Below the pieces are notes generated by a model. The model had not been told where the DNA came from. It saw only the letters and a list, made by a program, of their open reading frames with translations, and did no database searches. From contig JADJPT010000001.1 of NCBI GenBank assembly GCA_016713125.1, positions 186,001 through 250,000 on the forward strand: a DNA stretch of 64,000 nt, written 5' to 3'. Below are positions 36,662 through 45,463 of this stretch, in pieces (within the stretch, counting starts at the first letter, position 1; each line of letters opens with the position of its first letter). The position numbers were made by a program, and so were the translations under genes. Source of the DNA: Betaproteobacteria bacterium. GTDB lineage: Bacteria > Pseudomonadota > Gammaproteobacteria > Burkholderiales > SG8-39.

Positions 36662-37443
36662 TTCATGCCGCGATTCTGCTCCAGCTCGCGCAATTGCCTG
36701 CGCTCGCGTTCGAGTTGCTGTTGCTGGCGGTACACGTCCTGCCGCTCCTGCTGCAGTCGCTGGCTCTCGACGCGCTGCAGTTCCGCGGCCTTGCGCCGTT
36801 CGGCCAGGGTCTGCGTCTGCTCCTCGCGTTGCATTTCGGAGAGCTTCTCGCGTCGCGCGCGCTCGATCTCGTAGGTGCGCCGCCGGTCCTCGGCCACCGC
36901 GCGCGATTCCTCGCTGCGCTGGCGCGAATAGTCGGCACGCTCCTGGCGCTGCCGATCCAGTTCCTCGCGCCGTCTGGCCTCGTCCTCGCGCAGTCTGGTC
37001 TCGCGCGCGATGCGCTCGGCCTCGACGCGCTGCGCCTCGACCTTGCGGGCATGGTCGAGCCAGACCCAGGTGCCGCCGGACACCGCGACCAGCAGCGCCG
37101 CCGCGGCGACCAGCTTGTGCGTCGCGCTCAGGCCGGCAACGATTTCGCCGGGAGCGCTCGGGGCCGAGGCCCGCGCGCTGGCCGGCCGCGGTCGCGGCTC
37201 GTCCATGCCGCTGGCCATGGCGCGGCGCAATTCCTCGCGCAGGCGCTCGTCGTACTGCTTGCGGCGCGCCGGGTCGTACAGGATCTCCAGCCCGTCGCGC
37301 AGCATGGCGCGGGTCGCCTGCGCGTCGGGGTCTGCAGACTCGGTCAGGCGCGCGATCCTCGCCGCATACGCCGCCCGGATCACCTCTTCGCTGGCCGCGG
37401 GGCTGACTTCGAGCAGCTGATACAAGGATTTTTTGACGGCCAT
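36655..37443 (-). CDS. J-domain-like membrane coiled-coil protein lacking the HPD motif
   Basis: A 262-aa protein. Residues 1-70 resemble a DnaJ J domain (SLYQLLEVSPAASEEVIRAA, AMLRDGLEILYDPARRKQYD), but the loop between helices II and III reads LTESADPDA with no His-Pro-Asp, so DnaK stimulation is unlikely. One membrane helix (about 112-130) follows, then a long Arg/Glu/Gln-rich coiled coil to the end (REELDRQRQERADYSRQ). It lies next to two DUF4124 genes on the same strand. Confidence 0.75.
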   Translation of the reverse strand: MAVKKSLYQLLEVSPAASEEVIRAAYAARIARLTESADPDAQATRAMLRDGLEILYDPARRKQYDERLREELRRAMASGMDEPRPRPASARASAPSAPGEIVAGLSATHKLVAAAALLVAVSGGTWVWLDHARKVEAQRVEAERIARETRLREDEARRREELDRQRQERADYSRQRSEESRAVAEDRRRTYEIERARREKLSEMQREEQTQTLAERRKAAELQRVESQRLQQERQDVYRQQQQLERERRQLRELEQNRGMKF

Positions 37444-37467
37444 GCGGGGCAGCGTGAATGGGCGCGT

Positions 37468-37904
37468 TCAGCGTCCGTTGTAGTGGTAGTCGCGTTCCAG
37501 CGACGGCGCCGGAACCGCAGGCAGATTCGGGTCGTGACGCCGGACACGTCGGGGCGGAACATCGTCGACGTGGGCGTTGCGCGTGGCTTGTCCGGCCCTG
37601 GATTCAAGGATCGCGGTGCGTCTCGGCTGGCGGTGCTCCAGTTCCGCGCGCTGCACGGCCGCGCGCTCGCATCAGCGCGCAGCAGCGCGCCCAGGTATCG
37701 CTCGGCACCGGGTTCCGGCGCGACCCGGCGCGGAATGGGGCGGCTGCCCGGCGAAGCGGGCCGGTCGGTGTAGTGCGCCTGGCCGCGCGCATCGGTTTCG
37801 CGGAATACCGGGTTCGCCGCCGCCACCGGCCAGGACAGGCAGGCGGCCAGGGTCAGGAGCAGGCCCGGCGCGGACCGGCGCGATGCGCTCGCGCCCGGAC
37901 TCAT
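37468..37904 (-). CDS. DUF4124 domain protein, frameshifted
   Basis: The start overlaps the upstream gene's stop (ATGA). The N-terminus is a signal peptide (GLLLTLAACLSWPVAAA) followed by the DUF4124 motif VFRETDARGQAHYTDRP. The first frame loses coherence after LLRADA (about 37672); the adjacent frame continues as VQRAELEHRQPRRTAI and ends with PAVPAPSLERDYHYNGR at 37468. The lesion lies in CGAGCGCGCGG. About 145 aa when joined. Periplasmic; function unknown. Confidence 0.6.
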
Positions 37905-38551
37905 TTCTTCGCTGACCCGCCGCCTTTGGTGAGTTCCAGGTAGCGCCGCTTGTCCTCGTCGTACTTGGCGTTGATCACCTCGACCTCCTTCTTCTTGGCC
38001 GACAGCAGATCCTGCTGGGCCTTGCGGTCGATGTCGTTGTTCTGGATGTCCTGCATCAGCTTGGCCGGCGGCTTGTTCTTCCCCTGGAAGAACTCGAGTT
38101 CCTTCTTCAGCGTGACGCCGCGCTTGTCGATCAGGTCGATCTTGGCCTGGGTCTGCTGGACCGCGACCTCGTTGTCCTTCAGGGCGCGCTGGCGGGCCAC
38201 CTCGATGTCCTTGTCGCTGCCGTAGGTGGACAGCAGCGCCTTGTTCTTGCGCGCCTCCTCCTTGTCGAGGGCGGCCTTCTCCTTGGCCGCCTTCTGCTCC
38301 GCCTCCCTGGCGGCGCGTTGCTCGGCGGTCATCGCCGCATCCTGGCGCTTGACCACCATGCCCTGCTTGTTCATCTGGTCGACGGCCTGCCCCTGGCACT
38401 GCGGCGGCAGGGTCTGGCCGACATAGGTCTTGCCGTCCTTGCCGACGCACTTGATGATCTGTGCCTGCGCCAGCGGGGATGCGAGCAGCAGCAATGCCGC
38501 GGCGATCGGAAAGGCGATCCTGACTGCGGTCGAAACGGCTGCGCGAAGCAT
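37901..38551 (-). CDS. DUF4124 domain periplasmic protein with coiled coil
   Basis: A 216-aa protein. Signal peptide AVRIAFPIAAALLLLASPLAQAQ, then the DUF4124 motif IIKCVGKDGKTYVGQTLPPQCQG, split here as IIKCVGKDGKTYVG and LPPQCQG, with its two cysteines. The rest (about 60-210) is strongly charged helix rich in Lys, Ala and Glu, likely coiled coil. ATG 38551 was chosen because the signal sequence starts there; an upstream in-frame ATG at 38608 adds a basic stretch with no support. Function unknown. Confidence 0.75.
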   Translation of the reverse strand: MLRAAVSTAVRIAFPIAAALLLLASPLAQAQIIKCVGKDGKTYVGQTLPPQCQGQAVDQMNKQGMVVKRQDAAMTAEQRAAREAEQKAAKEKAALDKEEARKNKALLSTYGSDKDIEVARQRALKDNEVAVQQTQAKIDLIDKRGVTLKKELEFFQGKNKPPAKLMQDIQNNDIDRKAQQDLLSAKKKEVEVINAKYDEDKRRYLELTKGGGSAKK

Positions 38552-38732
38552 CGTGGTCCCCCGGGTTTCCAAGGTTCGAATTTTGCGCCTTTCGCGCCCC
38601 AGGCTCAACCTGCGTGCGCGCCGGCCCGCTGGGGGCGTTTCCGCCTCCGGCGTGCGGGTGCGCGGGCGGCGGGCGGTTCCAGTGCGCTAGAATTCGCACC
38701 TTCCCGCCACCTCCCACGCACGGTCCCCCGCC

Positions 38733-39422
38733 ATGGTTTTTCACGACAAGTCGCTGGTCGCCGAGATCACCGCCCGCATGCTGCTCGAGGTCAAGGCGGT
38801 GCTGTTCTCGGAGGGCAAGCCCTTCATCTTCACCTCCGGCTGGGCGAGCCCCGTCTACATCGACGGCCGCAAGCTGATCTCCTACCCGCGCATCCGCAGC
38901 CAGCTGATGGAGTTCGCCGCCGGCACCATCCTGCGCGACGCGGGCTTCGAGCAGTTCGACACGGTGGCCGGCGGCGAGACCGCCGGCATCCCCTACGCGG
39001 CCTGGATGGCCGACCGCCTGGGCCTGCCCATGCAGTACGTGAGGAAGAAGCCCAAGGGTTTCGGCCGCAACGCACAGATCGAGGGCCATATCGACGAGGG
39101 CGCGCGCACCCTGCTGGTGGAGGACCTGACCACCGACGGGCGCTCCAAGGTGGTGTTCTGCAAGCAGCTGCGCGACGCCGGCGCGGTGGTCGATCACGTG
39201 TACGTGAACTTCTACTACAACATTTTCCCGGAATCGAAGCAGATCATGTCCGACCTCGGCGTGAAGCTGCACTACCTGGCCACCTGGTGGGACGTGCTCG
39301 CCCTGGTCAAGAAGGGCGGCTACCTGGAAACCGCGCAGATCGACGAGATCGAGAAGTTCCTCAACGAGCCGGCCAAGTGGTCGGCGGCGCACGGCGGCGT
39401 GGCCAGCTTCCCCTCGACCTGA
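38733..39422 (+). CDS. pyrE: Orotate phosphoribosyltransferase PyrE
   Basis: A 229-aa type I phosphoribosyltransferase. It shows FTSGWASPVYIDGRKLISYP at the N-terminus, AGGETAGIPYAAWMA, the flexible-loop YVRKKPKGFGRNAQIEGH and the PRPP-binding motif LLVEDLTTDGRSK. It makes OMP in pyrimidine synthesis. The preceding 181-bp divergent gap carries TAGAATT at about 38689-38695 that could act as a -10. The DNA repair gene starts 11 bp later. Confidence 0.95.
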   Translation: MVFHDKSLVAEITARMLLEVKAVLFSEGKPFIFTSGWASPVYIDGRKLISYPRIRSQLMEFAAGTILRDAGFEQFDTVAGGETAGIPYAAWMADRLGLPMQYVRKKPKGFGRNAQIEGHIDEGARTLLVEDLTTDGRSKVVFCKQLRDAGAVVDHVYVNFYYNIFPESKQIMSDLGVKLHYLATWWDVLALVKKGGYLETAQIDEIEKFLNEPAKWSAAHGGVASFPST

Positions 39423-39433
39423 GCGGCGGCGCG

Positions 39434-40204
39434 ATGCGCGTCATCAGCGTCAACGTCAACGGCATACGCTCGGCGGCCAGGAAGGGCTTCTACGCCTGGA
39501 TGGAGGCGCAGAAGGCCGACTTCGTCTGCATGCAGGAAATCAAGGCGCACGAGGCCGACCTCGACGCTTCCATCGTTTCGCCGGGCGGTTACGCCGCCGC
39601 CTTCTCGCTGGCCGAGAAGAAGGGTTACAGCGGCGTGGGGCTGTACAGCCGCCGGCAACCCGACCAGGTGCTGCGCGGCTTCGGCAGCGCCGAGTTCGAC
39701 GCCGAGGGCCGCTATGTCGAGATGCGCTTCGGCAAGCTCTCCGTGGTGTCGGTGTATTTTCCGTCCGGCGCCAGCTCGCCCGAACGCCAGCAGGCCAAGT
39801 TCCGCTTCCTCGGCGAATTCCTGCCGCATCTGGCCAGGCTCAGGCGCGGCGGTCGCGAGATCATGTTGTGCGGCGACTGGAACATCGCGCACAAGGAGAT
39901 CGACCTCAAGAACTGGAAATCCAACCAGAAGAACTCCGGCTTCCTGCCCGAGGAGCGCGCCTGGATCGGCGGCGTGTTCGAGTCCGGCTGGGTGGACGTG
40001 TTCCGCCGCCTCAACACGCAAGCCGAGCAGTACACCTGGTGGTCCAACCGCGGCCAGGCCTGGGCCAAAAACGTCGGTTGGCGCATCGACTATCACGTGG
40101 CGACGCCGGATCTGGCCGCAACGGCGACCAGGGAATCGATCTACAAGACCGAACGTTTCTCGGATCACGCGCCGCTCAGCATCGATTACGACATCAAGTT
40201 CTGA
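39434..40204 (+). CDS. Exodeoxyribonuclease III (AP endonuclease family)
   Basis: A 256-aa EEP-superfamily nuclease. Conserved catalytic stretches are SVNVNGIRSA (Asn), CMQEIKAHEADL (metal-binding Glu), LCGDWNIAHKEIDLKN (Asp/Asn), the DNA-contact FRRLNTQAEQYTWWSNR and the terminal RIDYHVATPDL with SDHAPLSIDYDI (Asp-His). Symbol could be xth or exoA. It removes abasic sites and 3' blocks. Confidence 0.93.
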   Translation: MRVISVNVNGIRSAARKGFYAWMEAQKADFVCMQEIKAHEADLDASIVSPGGYAAAFSLAEKKGYSGVGLYSRRQPDQVLRGFGSAEFDAEGRYVEMRFGKLSVVSVYFPSGASSPERQQAKFRFLGEFLPHLARLRRGGREIMLCGDWNIAHKEIDLKNWKSNQKNSGFLPEERAWIGGVFESGWVDVFRRLNTQAEQYTWWSNRGQAWAKNVGWRIDYHVATPDLAATATRESIYKTERFSDHAPLSIDYDIKF

Positions 40205-40316
40205 TCCCCTTGTCCTGAGCGGGGCTTTCGATCGCATTTGCGCGAGCCTGCGTATTGCGAATCGCTTCGAAACACCTTATCGTCGGCCGCTCCCCCCGCA
40301 TGGATGAGCGCGCGCG

Positions 40317-41870
40317 ATGCACAACGCCGATACGCTGGAGCGAACAACTGTCCCGCAGCAGCAGGGGGCGGCACAGCGCATCGTTCACTACCGGGCCTAC
40401 AAACCGGCACCGTTCACGCTGGAGGATCGCGAGCAGGCCACCATCCTGTTCGGCGGCCTGCAGTGGCGCACCGAGCGCCTGATCCAGGGCGCGATCGAGC
40501 GCTTCGGCTACAAGACCGCGGTACTGCCCACGGCCACCCGCGAGGATCTGCTCGCCGGCCGCGAACTGGCCGACATCGGCCAGTGCTGCCCGACCAGCTT
40601 CACCACCGGCAACCTGGCCGGATTTCTGAGGAAGGAGTCGCAGCGCCTGGGCGCCGCCGAGGTCAGCAGGCGCTACGTGCACGTCACCGCAGGTTCCTGC
40701 GGCTCCTGCCGGTTCGGCCAGTACCACCAGAGCTACGAGCTCGCGCTGCGCAACCTCGACCTGGAATCCTTCCGCCTGTTCCTGCTGCAGCAGAACGCCC
40801 TGGACCAGGGCGAGGCCGCGGGCCAGGGGCTGGACCTCAGCCCGCAGCTGATGACCGGGGTGTTCTGGGCGGTGCTGATGGGCGACGTGCTGCAGGACCT
40901 CGAGTACCAGATCCGCCCCTACGAGGTGCACGCCGGGGAAACCGAACGCGTGGCCCGGGAGAGCGTGGAGCGCCTGCACGAGGCGCTGCGCAGCGCGCCG
41001 CTGCGCGGCGGCAGGAAGAGCGGCGTGCTCTGGTACCTGCTGACCGGGCACTTCACCGCGGCGCTGCGCGAGGTCTACGCGCGCTACGCGGCGATCGAGG
41101 TCGACCGCCTGCGCGTCAAGCCGCTGGTGAAGATCACCGGCGAGTTCTACCTGCAGACGGTCGAGGGCGAGCCGAACTACAACATCCACCGCTGGCTCGA
41201 AGCCGAGGGCGCCGAGGTCTATCCGGCGGCGATCTCGATCTGGATCGACTACCTGCTGCGGCTCGCGGCGCAGGAAGCCGAGGACCGCATCGGCGTGCGC
41301 AGGGGCGCGCGCGTGAAGCGCGCCGGCGCGGCGGCCGTGCAGGGCCTGCTGCGCTGGAACTACGATCGCATGCGCGCCGCGCTCGGCGGGTTGCCGCGCG
41401 AGATGCCGCGCCAGGAGGAGTTGCGCGCGTTGGCCGCGCCCTATTACCACAGCCGGCTGAACGGCGGCGAGGGCGACATGCTGGTCGGCAAGGCGCTGTG
41501 GGCGCACCGGAAGAAGAAGGCGCACATGACCTGCGAGCTCTCGCCCTATTCCTGCATGCCCAACACCATGAGCGTGGGCGCGATGGCCGCGGCCCTTGGC
41601 CGGCACCCGGACGTGCTGTACGCGCCGCTGGAGATCAAGGGCGATGCCGAGGTGCACGCGCTGTCGCGTTGCCAGATGATCCTCACCGAAGCCAAGCGCC
41701 GCGCGCAGCGCGAGTTCGAAGAGGCGCTGGAGCGCACCGGCCTCACGCCGGCGTCGGCGCGGGAACGGCTCGCCGGCCATCCGGCCAGGCTGGCCGGCTG
41801 CAAGGTGCCGCACGGCGGCGCCGCCGGCACCGCGGCCAATCTGGTGCTGCACCTGGCCGCGACGAATTGA
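40317..41870 (+). CDS. 2-hydroxyacyl-CoA dehydratase-like Fe-S component (COG3581 type)
   Basis: A 517-aa soluble protein resembling the C-terminal part of the large 'acyl-CoA dehydratase activase-related' proteins. Probable cluster cysteines are C90/C91 (GQCCPTSFTTGN), C128/C131 (AGSCGSCRFGQYHQSYE) and C406/C413 (MTCELSPYSCMPN). The GEPNYNIHRWLEAEGAEV segment is typical. It is the first of three genes (with the tandem ATPase and a COG3580-type partner), 15-35 bp apart. In related characterised enzymes (HgdAB, DCCP) such subunits receive low-potential electrons from an ATP-driven activator; the substrate here is unknown. Confidence 0.75.
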   Translation: MHNADTLERTTVPQQQGAAQRIVHYRAYKPAPFTLEDREQATILFGGLQWRTERLIQGAIERFGYKTAVLPTATREDLLAGRELADIGQCCPTSFTTGNLAGFLRKESQRLGAAEVSRRYVHVTAGSCGSCRFGQYHQSYELALRNLDLESFRLFLLQQNALDQGEAAGQGLDLSPQLMTGVFWAVLMGDVLQDLEYQIRPYEVHAGETERVARESVERLHEALRSAPLRGGRKSGVLWYLLTGHFTAALREVYARYAAIEVDRLRVKPLVKITGEFYLQTVEGEPNYNIHRWLEAEGAEVYPAAISIWIDYLLRLAAQEAEDRIGVRRGARVKRAGAAAVQGLLRWNYDRMRAALGGLPREMPRQEELRALAAPYYHSRLNGGEGDMLVGKALWAHRKKKAHMTCELSPYSCMPNTMSVGAMAAALGRHPDVLYAPLEIKGDAEVHALSRCQMILTEAKRRAQREFEEALERTGLTPASARERLAGHPARLAGCKVPHGGAAGTAANLVLHLAATN

Positions 41871-41903
41871 GGCGGCGGGCGAGGCTTGAAGGGTAATGGG
41901 GCG

Positions 41904-44219
41904 ATGAAGACCATAGGCATGGACGTCGGGTCGACCACCGTCAAGGCGGTGGTCGCCGACGCCAACGGCGAGGTGCTGTGGCGCGACTACCAGCGCCACC
42001 ACACGCGTCAGGCCGAGAAGGTGCTCGAATTCCTCGCCCGCATGCAGGCCGAGTGCGGCGTGACGCCGGGCCGCGATCGCGTGCTGTTCACCGGATCGGG
42101 TGCCGGGCTGCTGGCGCCGCTGGTCGGCGCCAAGGCGGTGCAGGAGGTGGTGGCGGTGGCTGCCGCCGTCGAGAAGCTGCACCCGCGGGTGCGCTTCGTC
42201 TCCGAGCTCGGCGGCGAGGACATGAAGACCGTGTTCTTCTCCCCCGCCGGCGGCCGCATCGGCCAGGTGATCCCGATCCGCGCCGCCGGGACCGCGCCCG
42301 CCGCGCCGGCCGACCTCGGCTCGACCAAGCAGGTGTACATGCAGTCGGCCTGCAGCGGCGGCACCGGCACCTTCATCGAGAAGACCGCGCGCAAGCTGGA
42401 GATCGAAACCGAACGCCTTGCGCAGATGCCCTACGCCGGCCATACGCTGCACCGGGTGAGCTCCAAGTGCGGCATCTTCGCCGAAGCCGACGCCAATACC
42501 CTGGTGAAGTCCGGCGTGCCGGTCGAGGAGATCATCGCCAGCCTGTTCGAGGCCGTGGTCTACCAGAACCTGGCCACCCTGACCAAGGGCAACACCCCGC
42601 AGCCCGAAGTGCTGCTGCTGGGCGGACCCAACCTGTTCTTCCGCGGGCTGCAGGAGGCCTGGCGCCACCACCTGAAGGCGCTGTGGGTCGAGCGCAAGGT
42701 CGAGCTGCCGGCGGGCGTCGATCCCGACAGCCTGATCCTGGTGCCCGAGGACGCGCTGTACTACGCCTGCTTCGGCTGCATCGAGGTCGGCAAGGCCGAG
42801 CAGGCCGACAGCGCCCTGTACCTGGGCAGTGAGCGCCTGCACTGGTGGGTGGAGACCGGCCAGCACGAGCAGAAGGCCAGGGAGGGCGGGCGCGGACTGG
42901 CCGGCAGCGAGGACGAGTTCGCCGCGTTCATGCGCCGCTACGCGAGCCCGGTCGCGGCGCCCGCGCGGCCCCGCGCGACGGCCGCCTCGGCCGGGCGCGT
43001 CTTCCTGGGTTGCGATTTCGGCAGCACCACCGCCAAGGCCGTGGTGCTCGACGCCGCGCGCGAACTGGTGTTCGACTGCTACGTGCCCTCGCACGGCAAC
43101 CCGATCGAGGACGCCAAGGGCATCCTGCGCAAGGTGCGCGAGGCCGGTTACACGCGCATCGACGGGCTGGCGCTGACCGGTTACGGCAAGGACCTGTTGA
43201 AGGACATCCTCGGCGCCGACAGCGCCGTGGTCGAGACCGTCGCGCACGCCACCGCGGCACTGCACTTCTTTCCCGATGCCGACGTGATCTGCGACGTCGG
43301 CGGCGCCGACGTCAAGATCATGATGCTGCGCCAGGGCACGGTGGCCGACTTCCGCCTGAACTCGCAGTGTTCCTCGGGCAACGGCGCCTTCCTGCAGGGC
43401 GTGGCCGAACGCTACGACACGCCGCTCGCGGACTATGCCGGGCGCGCCTTCAAGGCGAAATCCATCCCCGCGCTGGCCATGGGTTGCGGCGTGTTCCTGC
43501 AGTCCGACATCGTCAACCAGCAGAGGAAGGGCTGGTCGGCCGACGAGATCATGGCCTCGCTGGCGGCGGTGCTGCCGCTGAACGTGTGGGTCTACGCGGG
43601 TCAGCTGCAGAACCTCGCCGCGGTCGGCCGCAAGTTCGTGCTGCAGGGCGGCACGCACCGCAACCTGGCGGTGGTCAAGGCGCAGGTCGATTTCATCCGC
43701 GACAAGGTGCCCGGCGCGGAGATCATCGTGCATCCCTATCCCGGCGAGGCCGGCGCGATCGGTGCGGCGATGTGCGCGGCCGACGCCTGGCGCGAGGGCC
43801 GGCCCTCGCGCTTCCGCGGCTTCGCGACCATCGAGTCGCTGGAATATCGCAGCACGACCAACGAGGACACCACCTGCACCTGGTGCGCGGTCAATTGCCA
43901 CCGCACCTTCATCGACGTGGCGCTCGAGGGCGCGGCCGGGCGTCCGTGGAGCAAGATCGCGCTGGCACCGGGCTGGAAGCGCGTGATCAGCGGCAACACC
44001 TGCCCCAAGGGTCTGCTCGAGGACGCCAACGAGATGCGCGTGGTGAAGACGCAGCTCGAGGAGGTCAAGCGCGTGCATCCGAACCTGGCGCAGCGCGTGC
44101 GCGACGACGCCTTCCGCACCCTGCATGCGGCGGCGCCCGCCGTCACCGCCGAGCCCGCGCGCCTGTTGCCCGCCGCCTTCGGCTATTTCGGGCGGCTGGT
44201 TCGTCGCGCGTTCCGCTAG
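41904..44219 (+). CDS. Tandem BadF/BadG/BcrA/BcrD (HgdC-type) ATPase activator
   Basis: A 771-aa protein with two ASKHA ATPase domains. Domain 1 (about 3-300): IGMDVGSTTVKAV, LLLGGPNLFFRG. Domain 2 (about 366-640): LGCDFGSTTAKAVV, VICDVGGADVKIM, FVLQGGTHRNLAV. Each keeps the two cysteines that bind the shared 4Fe-4S cluster in HgdC: C150 (SACSGGTGTF) and C189 (SSKCGIFAEAD), C489 (NSQCSSGNGAF) and C528 (AMGCGVFLQSD). A C-terminal region adds TTCTWCAVNCHRTF and GNTCPKG. ATG 41904 fits the domain start; a TTG at 41886 is possible. Predicted to push electrons to the flanking Fe-S partners at the cost of ATP. Confidence 0.82.
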   Translation: MKTIGMDVGSTTVKAVVADANGEVLWRDYQRHHTRQAEKVLEFLARMQAECGVTPGRDRVLFTGSGAGLLAPLVGAKAVQEVVAVAAAVEKLHPRVRFVSELGGEDMKTVFFSPAGGRIGQVIPIRAAGTAPAAPADLGSTKQVYMQSACSGGTGTFIEKTARKLEIETERLAQMPYAGHTLHRVSSKCGIFAEADANTLVKSGVPVEEIIASLFEAVVYQNLATLTKGNTPQPEVLLLGGPNLFFRGLQEAWRHHLKALWVERKVELPAGVDPDSLILVPEDALYYACFGCIEVGKAEQADSALYLGSERLHWWVETGQHEQKAREGGRGLAGSEDEFAAFMRRYASPVAAPARPRATAASAGRVFLGCDFGSTTAKAVVLDAARELVFDCYVPSHGNPIEDAKGILRKVREAGYTRIDGLALTGYGKDLLKDILGADSAVVETVAHATAALHFFPDADVICDVGGADVKIMMLRQGTVADFRLNSQCSSGNGAFLQGVAERYDTPLADYAGRAFKAKSIPALAMGCGVFLQSDIVNQQRKGWSADEIMASLAAVLPLNVWVYAGQLQNLAAVGRKFVLQGGTHRNLAVVKAQVDFIRDKVPGAEIIVHPYPGEAGAIGAAMCAADAWREGRPSRFRGFATIESLEYRSTTNEDTTCTWCAVNCHRTFIDVALEGAAGRPWSKIALAPGWKRVISGNTCPKGLLEDANEMRVVKTQLEEVKRVHPNLAQRVRDDAFRTLHAAAPAVTAEPARLLPAAFGYFGRLVRRAFR

Positions 44220-44233
44220 GCGGGCGGCGCGGC

Positions 44234-45424
44234 ATGGACACTTCCGCCGCGGGGACGGAGACGCGCATTGCGCACGGCGCGCTGCCGGCGCGCGACAAGC
44301 TGCGCCTGGGCATCCCGCGCGTGCTCAACGTCTGGTCCACCCACCAGTTCTGGATCGGCCTGTTCGGCGCCCTGGGCCTGGATGCGCGGCGCATCGTATT
44401 CTCCTCGGACACGTCGGACGAGCAGATGCGCGAGTTCGGCAAGGGCCGCGGCACGGTGGACAGCTGCTATCCGGTGAAATGCGTGTCGGCGCACTACGGC
44501 GAACTGCTGGCCCTGGACCGCCACCGCAGGATCGACGTGCTGTTCTCGACGATGATCTATTCGGTGCCCTCGTTCCTGCACGGACACGTGGTCGATTCGC
44601 TGGCCTGCCCGCGGGTCATGGCGGCACCCGAGAACATCAAGGCCGGCTTCCTGAAGGAAGGCGACGCGTTCGCCGCGCGCGGCGTGCGCTACGTCGCGCC
44701 GCTGGTCGCGCTGGGCGAGCCGGACATGGCGGCCCGCCAGCTGCTTGCGGCGCTGGCGGAGTTCCTGCCCGGCGTCACGCGGCGCGAGGTCGAAGCCGCG
44801 GTGCGGGCCGGCTATGCCGCGCTGGAGGCCTTCGCCGCCGCGGCACGGCGCCAGAGCCGCGAGATCCTCGAGAACTGCGCGCGGCTGGAGCGTCCCTGCC
44901 TGCTGGTGCTGGCGCGGCCGTACCACATGGACCCGGGCATCGGCCATGAGATCGAGGTCGACCTGCAGGCCTACGGCTTTCCGGTGCTGTGGGGACAGTA
45001 CCTGCCCACCGACCCGGACCTGCTGGGGTGGATGTTCGGCGCCGAGGTGGCCGCCGGGCAGGTGCGCTCGGGGCTGGACATCGCCGACGTCTGGCCGTCC
45101 TCGTACAGCGCCAACACCAACGAGATCCTGTGGGCGGCAAAGTTCGCCGCGCGCATGCCCTGGATCGCCGGCGTGATCCGCCTGTCGAGCTACGAGTGCG
45201 GCATGGACCAGCCCACCTACACGCCGGTGCAGCAGATCGTCGAGCGCTCCGGCACGCTGTTCTTTTCCTTCCAGGACCTGGATTCGACCAAGCCCGCCGG
45301 CGCCGTGCGCATCCGCGTCGAGACCATCGCCCACTATCTCGCACGCGACGCCGCGGGCATCATTGCGCGCAAGCGCGACGCAAGCCCGCCGGACTGCCCG
45401 CTGGCCGCGGCGCCGCTGCCCTGA
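44234..45424 (+). CDS. 2-hydroxyacyl-CoA dehydratase-like component (DUF2229/COG3580 type)
   Basis: A 396-aa protein. The N-terminal DUF2229-like part (LRLGIPRVLNVWSTHQFW, VFSSDTSDEQMREFGKG) carries C78 and C83 in TVDSCYPVKCVSAHYG and C125 in LACPRVMAAPENIK; ARPYHMDPGIGHEI and SYECGMDQPTYTP are later signatures. In many bacteria this segment is fused between the tandem ATPase and the COG3581 part; here it is a separate gene, 14 bp after the ATPase gene. Probably a second half of the Fe-S catalytic module. Confidence 0.75.
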   Translation: MDTSAAGTETRIAHGALPARDKLRLGIPRVLNVWSTHQFWIGLFGALGLDARRIVFSSDTSDEQMREFGKGRGTVDSCYPVKCVSAHYGELLALDRHRRIDVLFSTMIYSVPSFLHGHVVDSLACPRVMAAPENIKAGFLKEGDAFAARGVRYVAPLVALGEPDMAARQLLAALAEFLPGVTRREVEAAVRAGYAALEAFAAAARRQSREILENCARLERPCLLVLARPYHMDPGIGHEIEVDLQAYGFPVLWGQYLPTDPDLLGWMFGAEVAAGQVRSGLDIADVWPSSYSANTNEILWAAKFAARMPWIAGVIRLSSYECGMDQPTYTPVQQIVERSGTLFFSFQDLDSTKPAGAVRIRVETIAHYLARDAAGIIARKRDASPPDCPLAAAPLP

Positions 45425-45463
45425 CTGCAACCCTGCCCTGAGTACAACCCGTATGGAGATTCG

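Noticed and set aside
40317..45424. Anaerobic benzoyl-CoA reductase (bcr/bad) operon
   Set aside because: Only the activator superfamily is shared; BcrB/BcrC-like subunits, ferredoxin and benzoate-CoA ligase are missing, and the partner proteins are of COG3580/COG3581 type.
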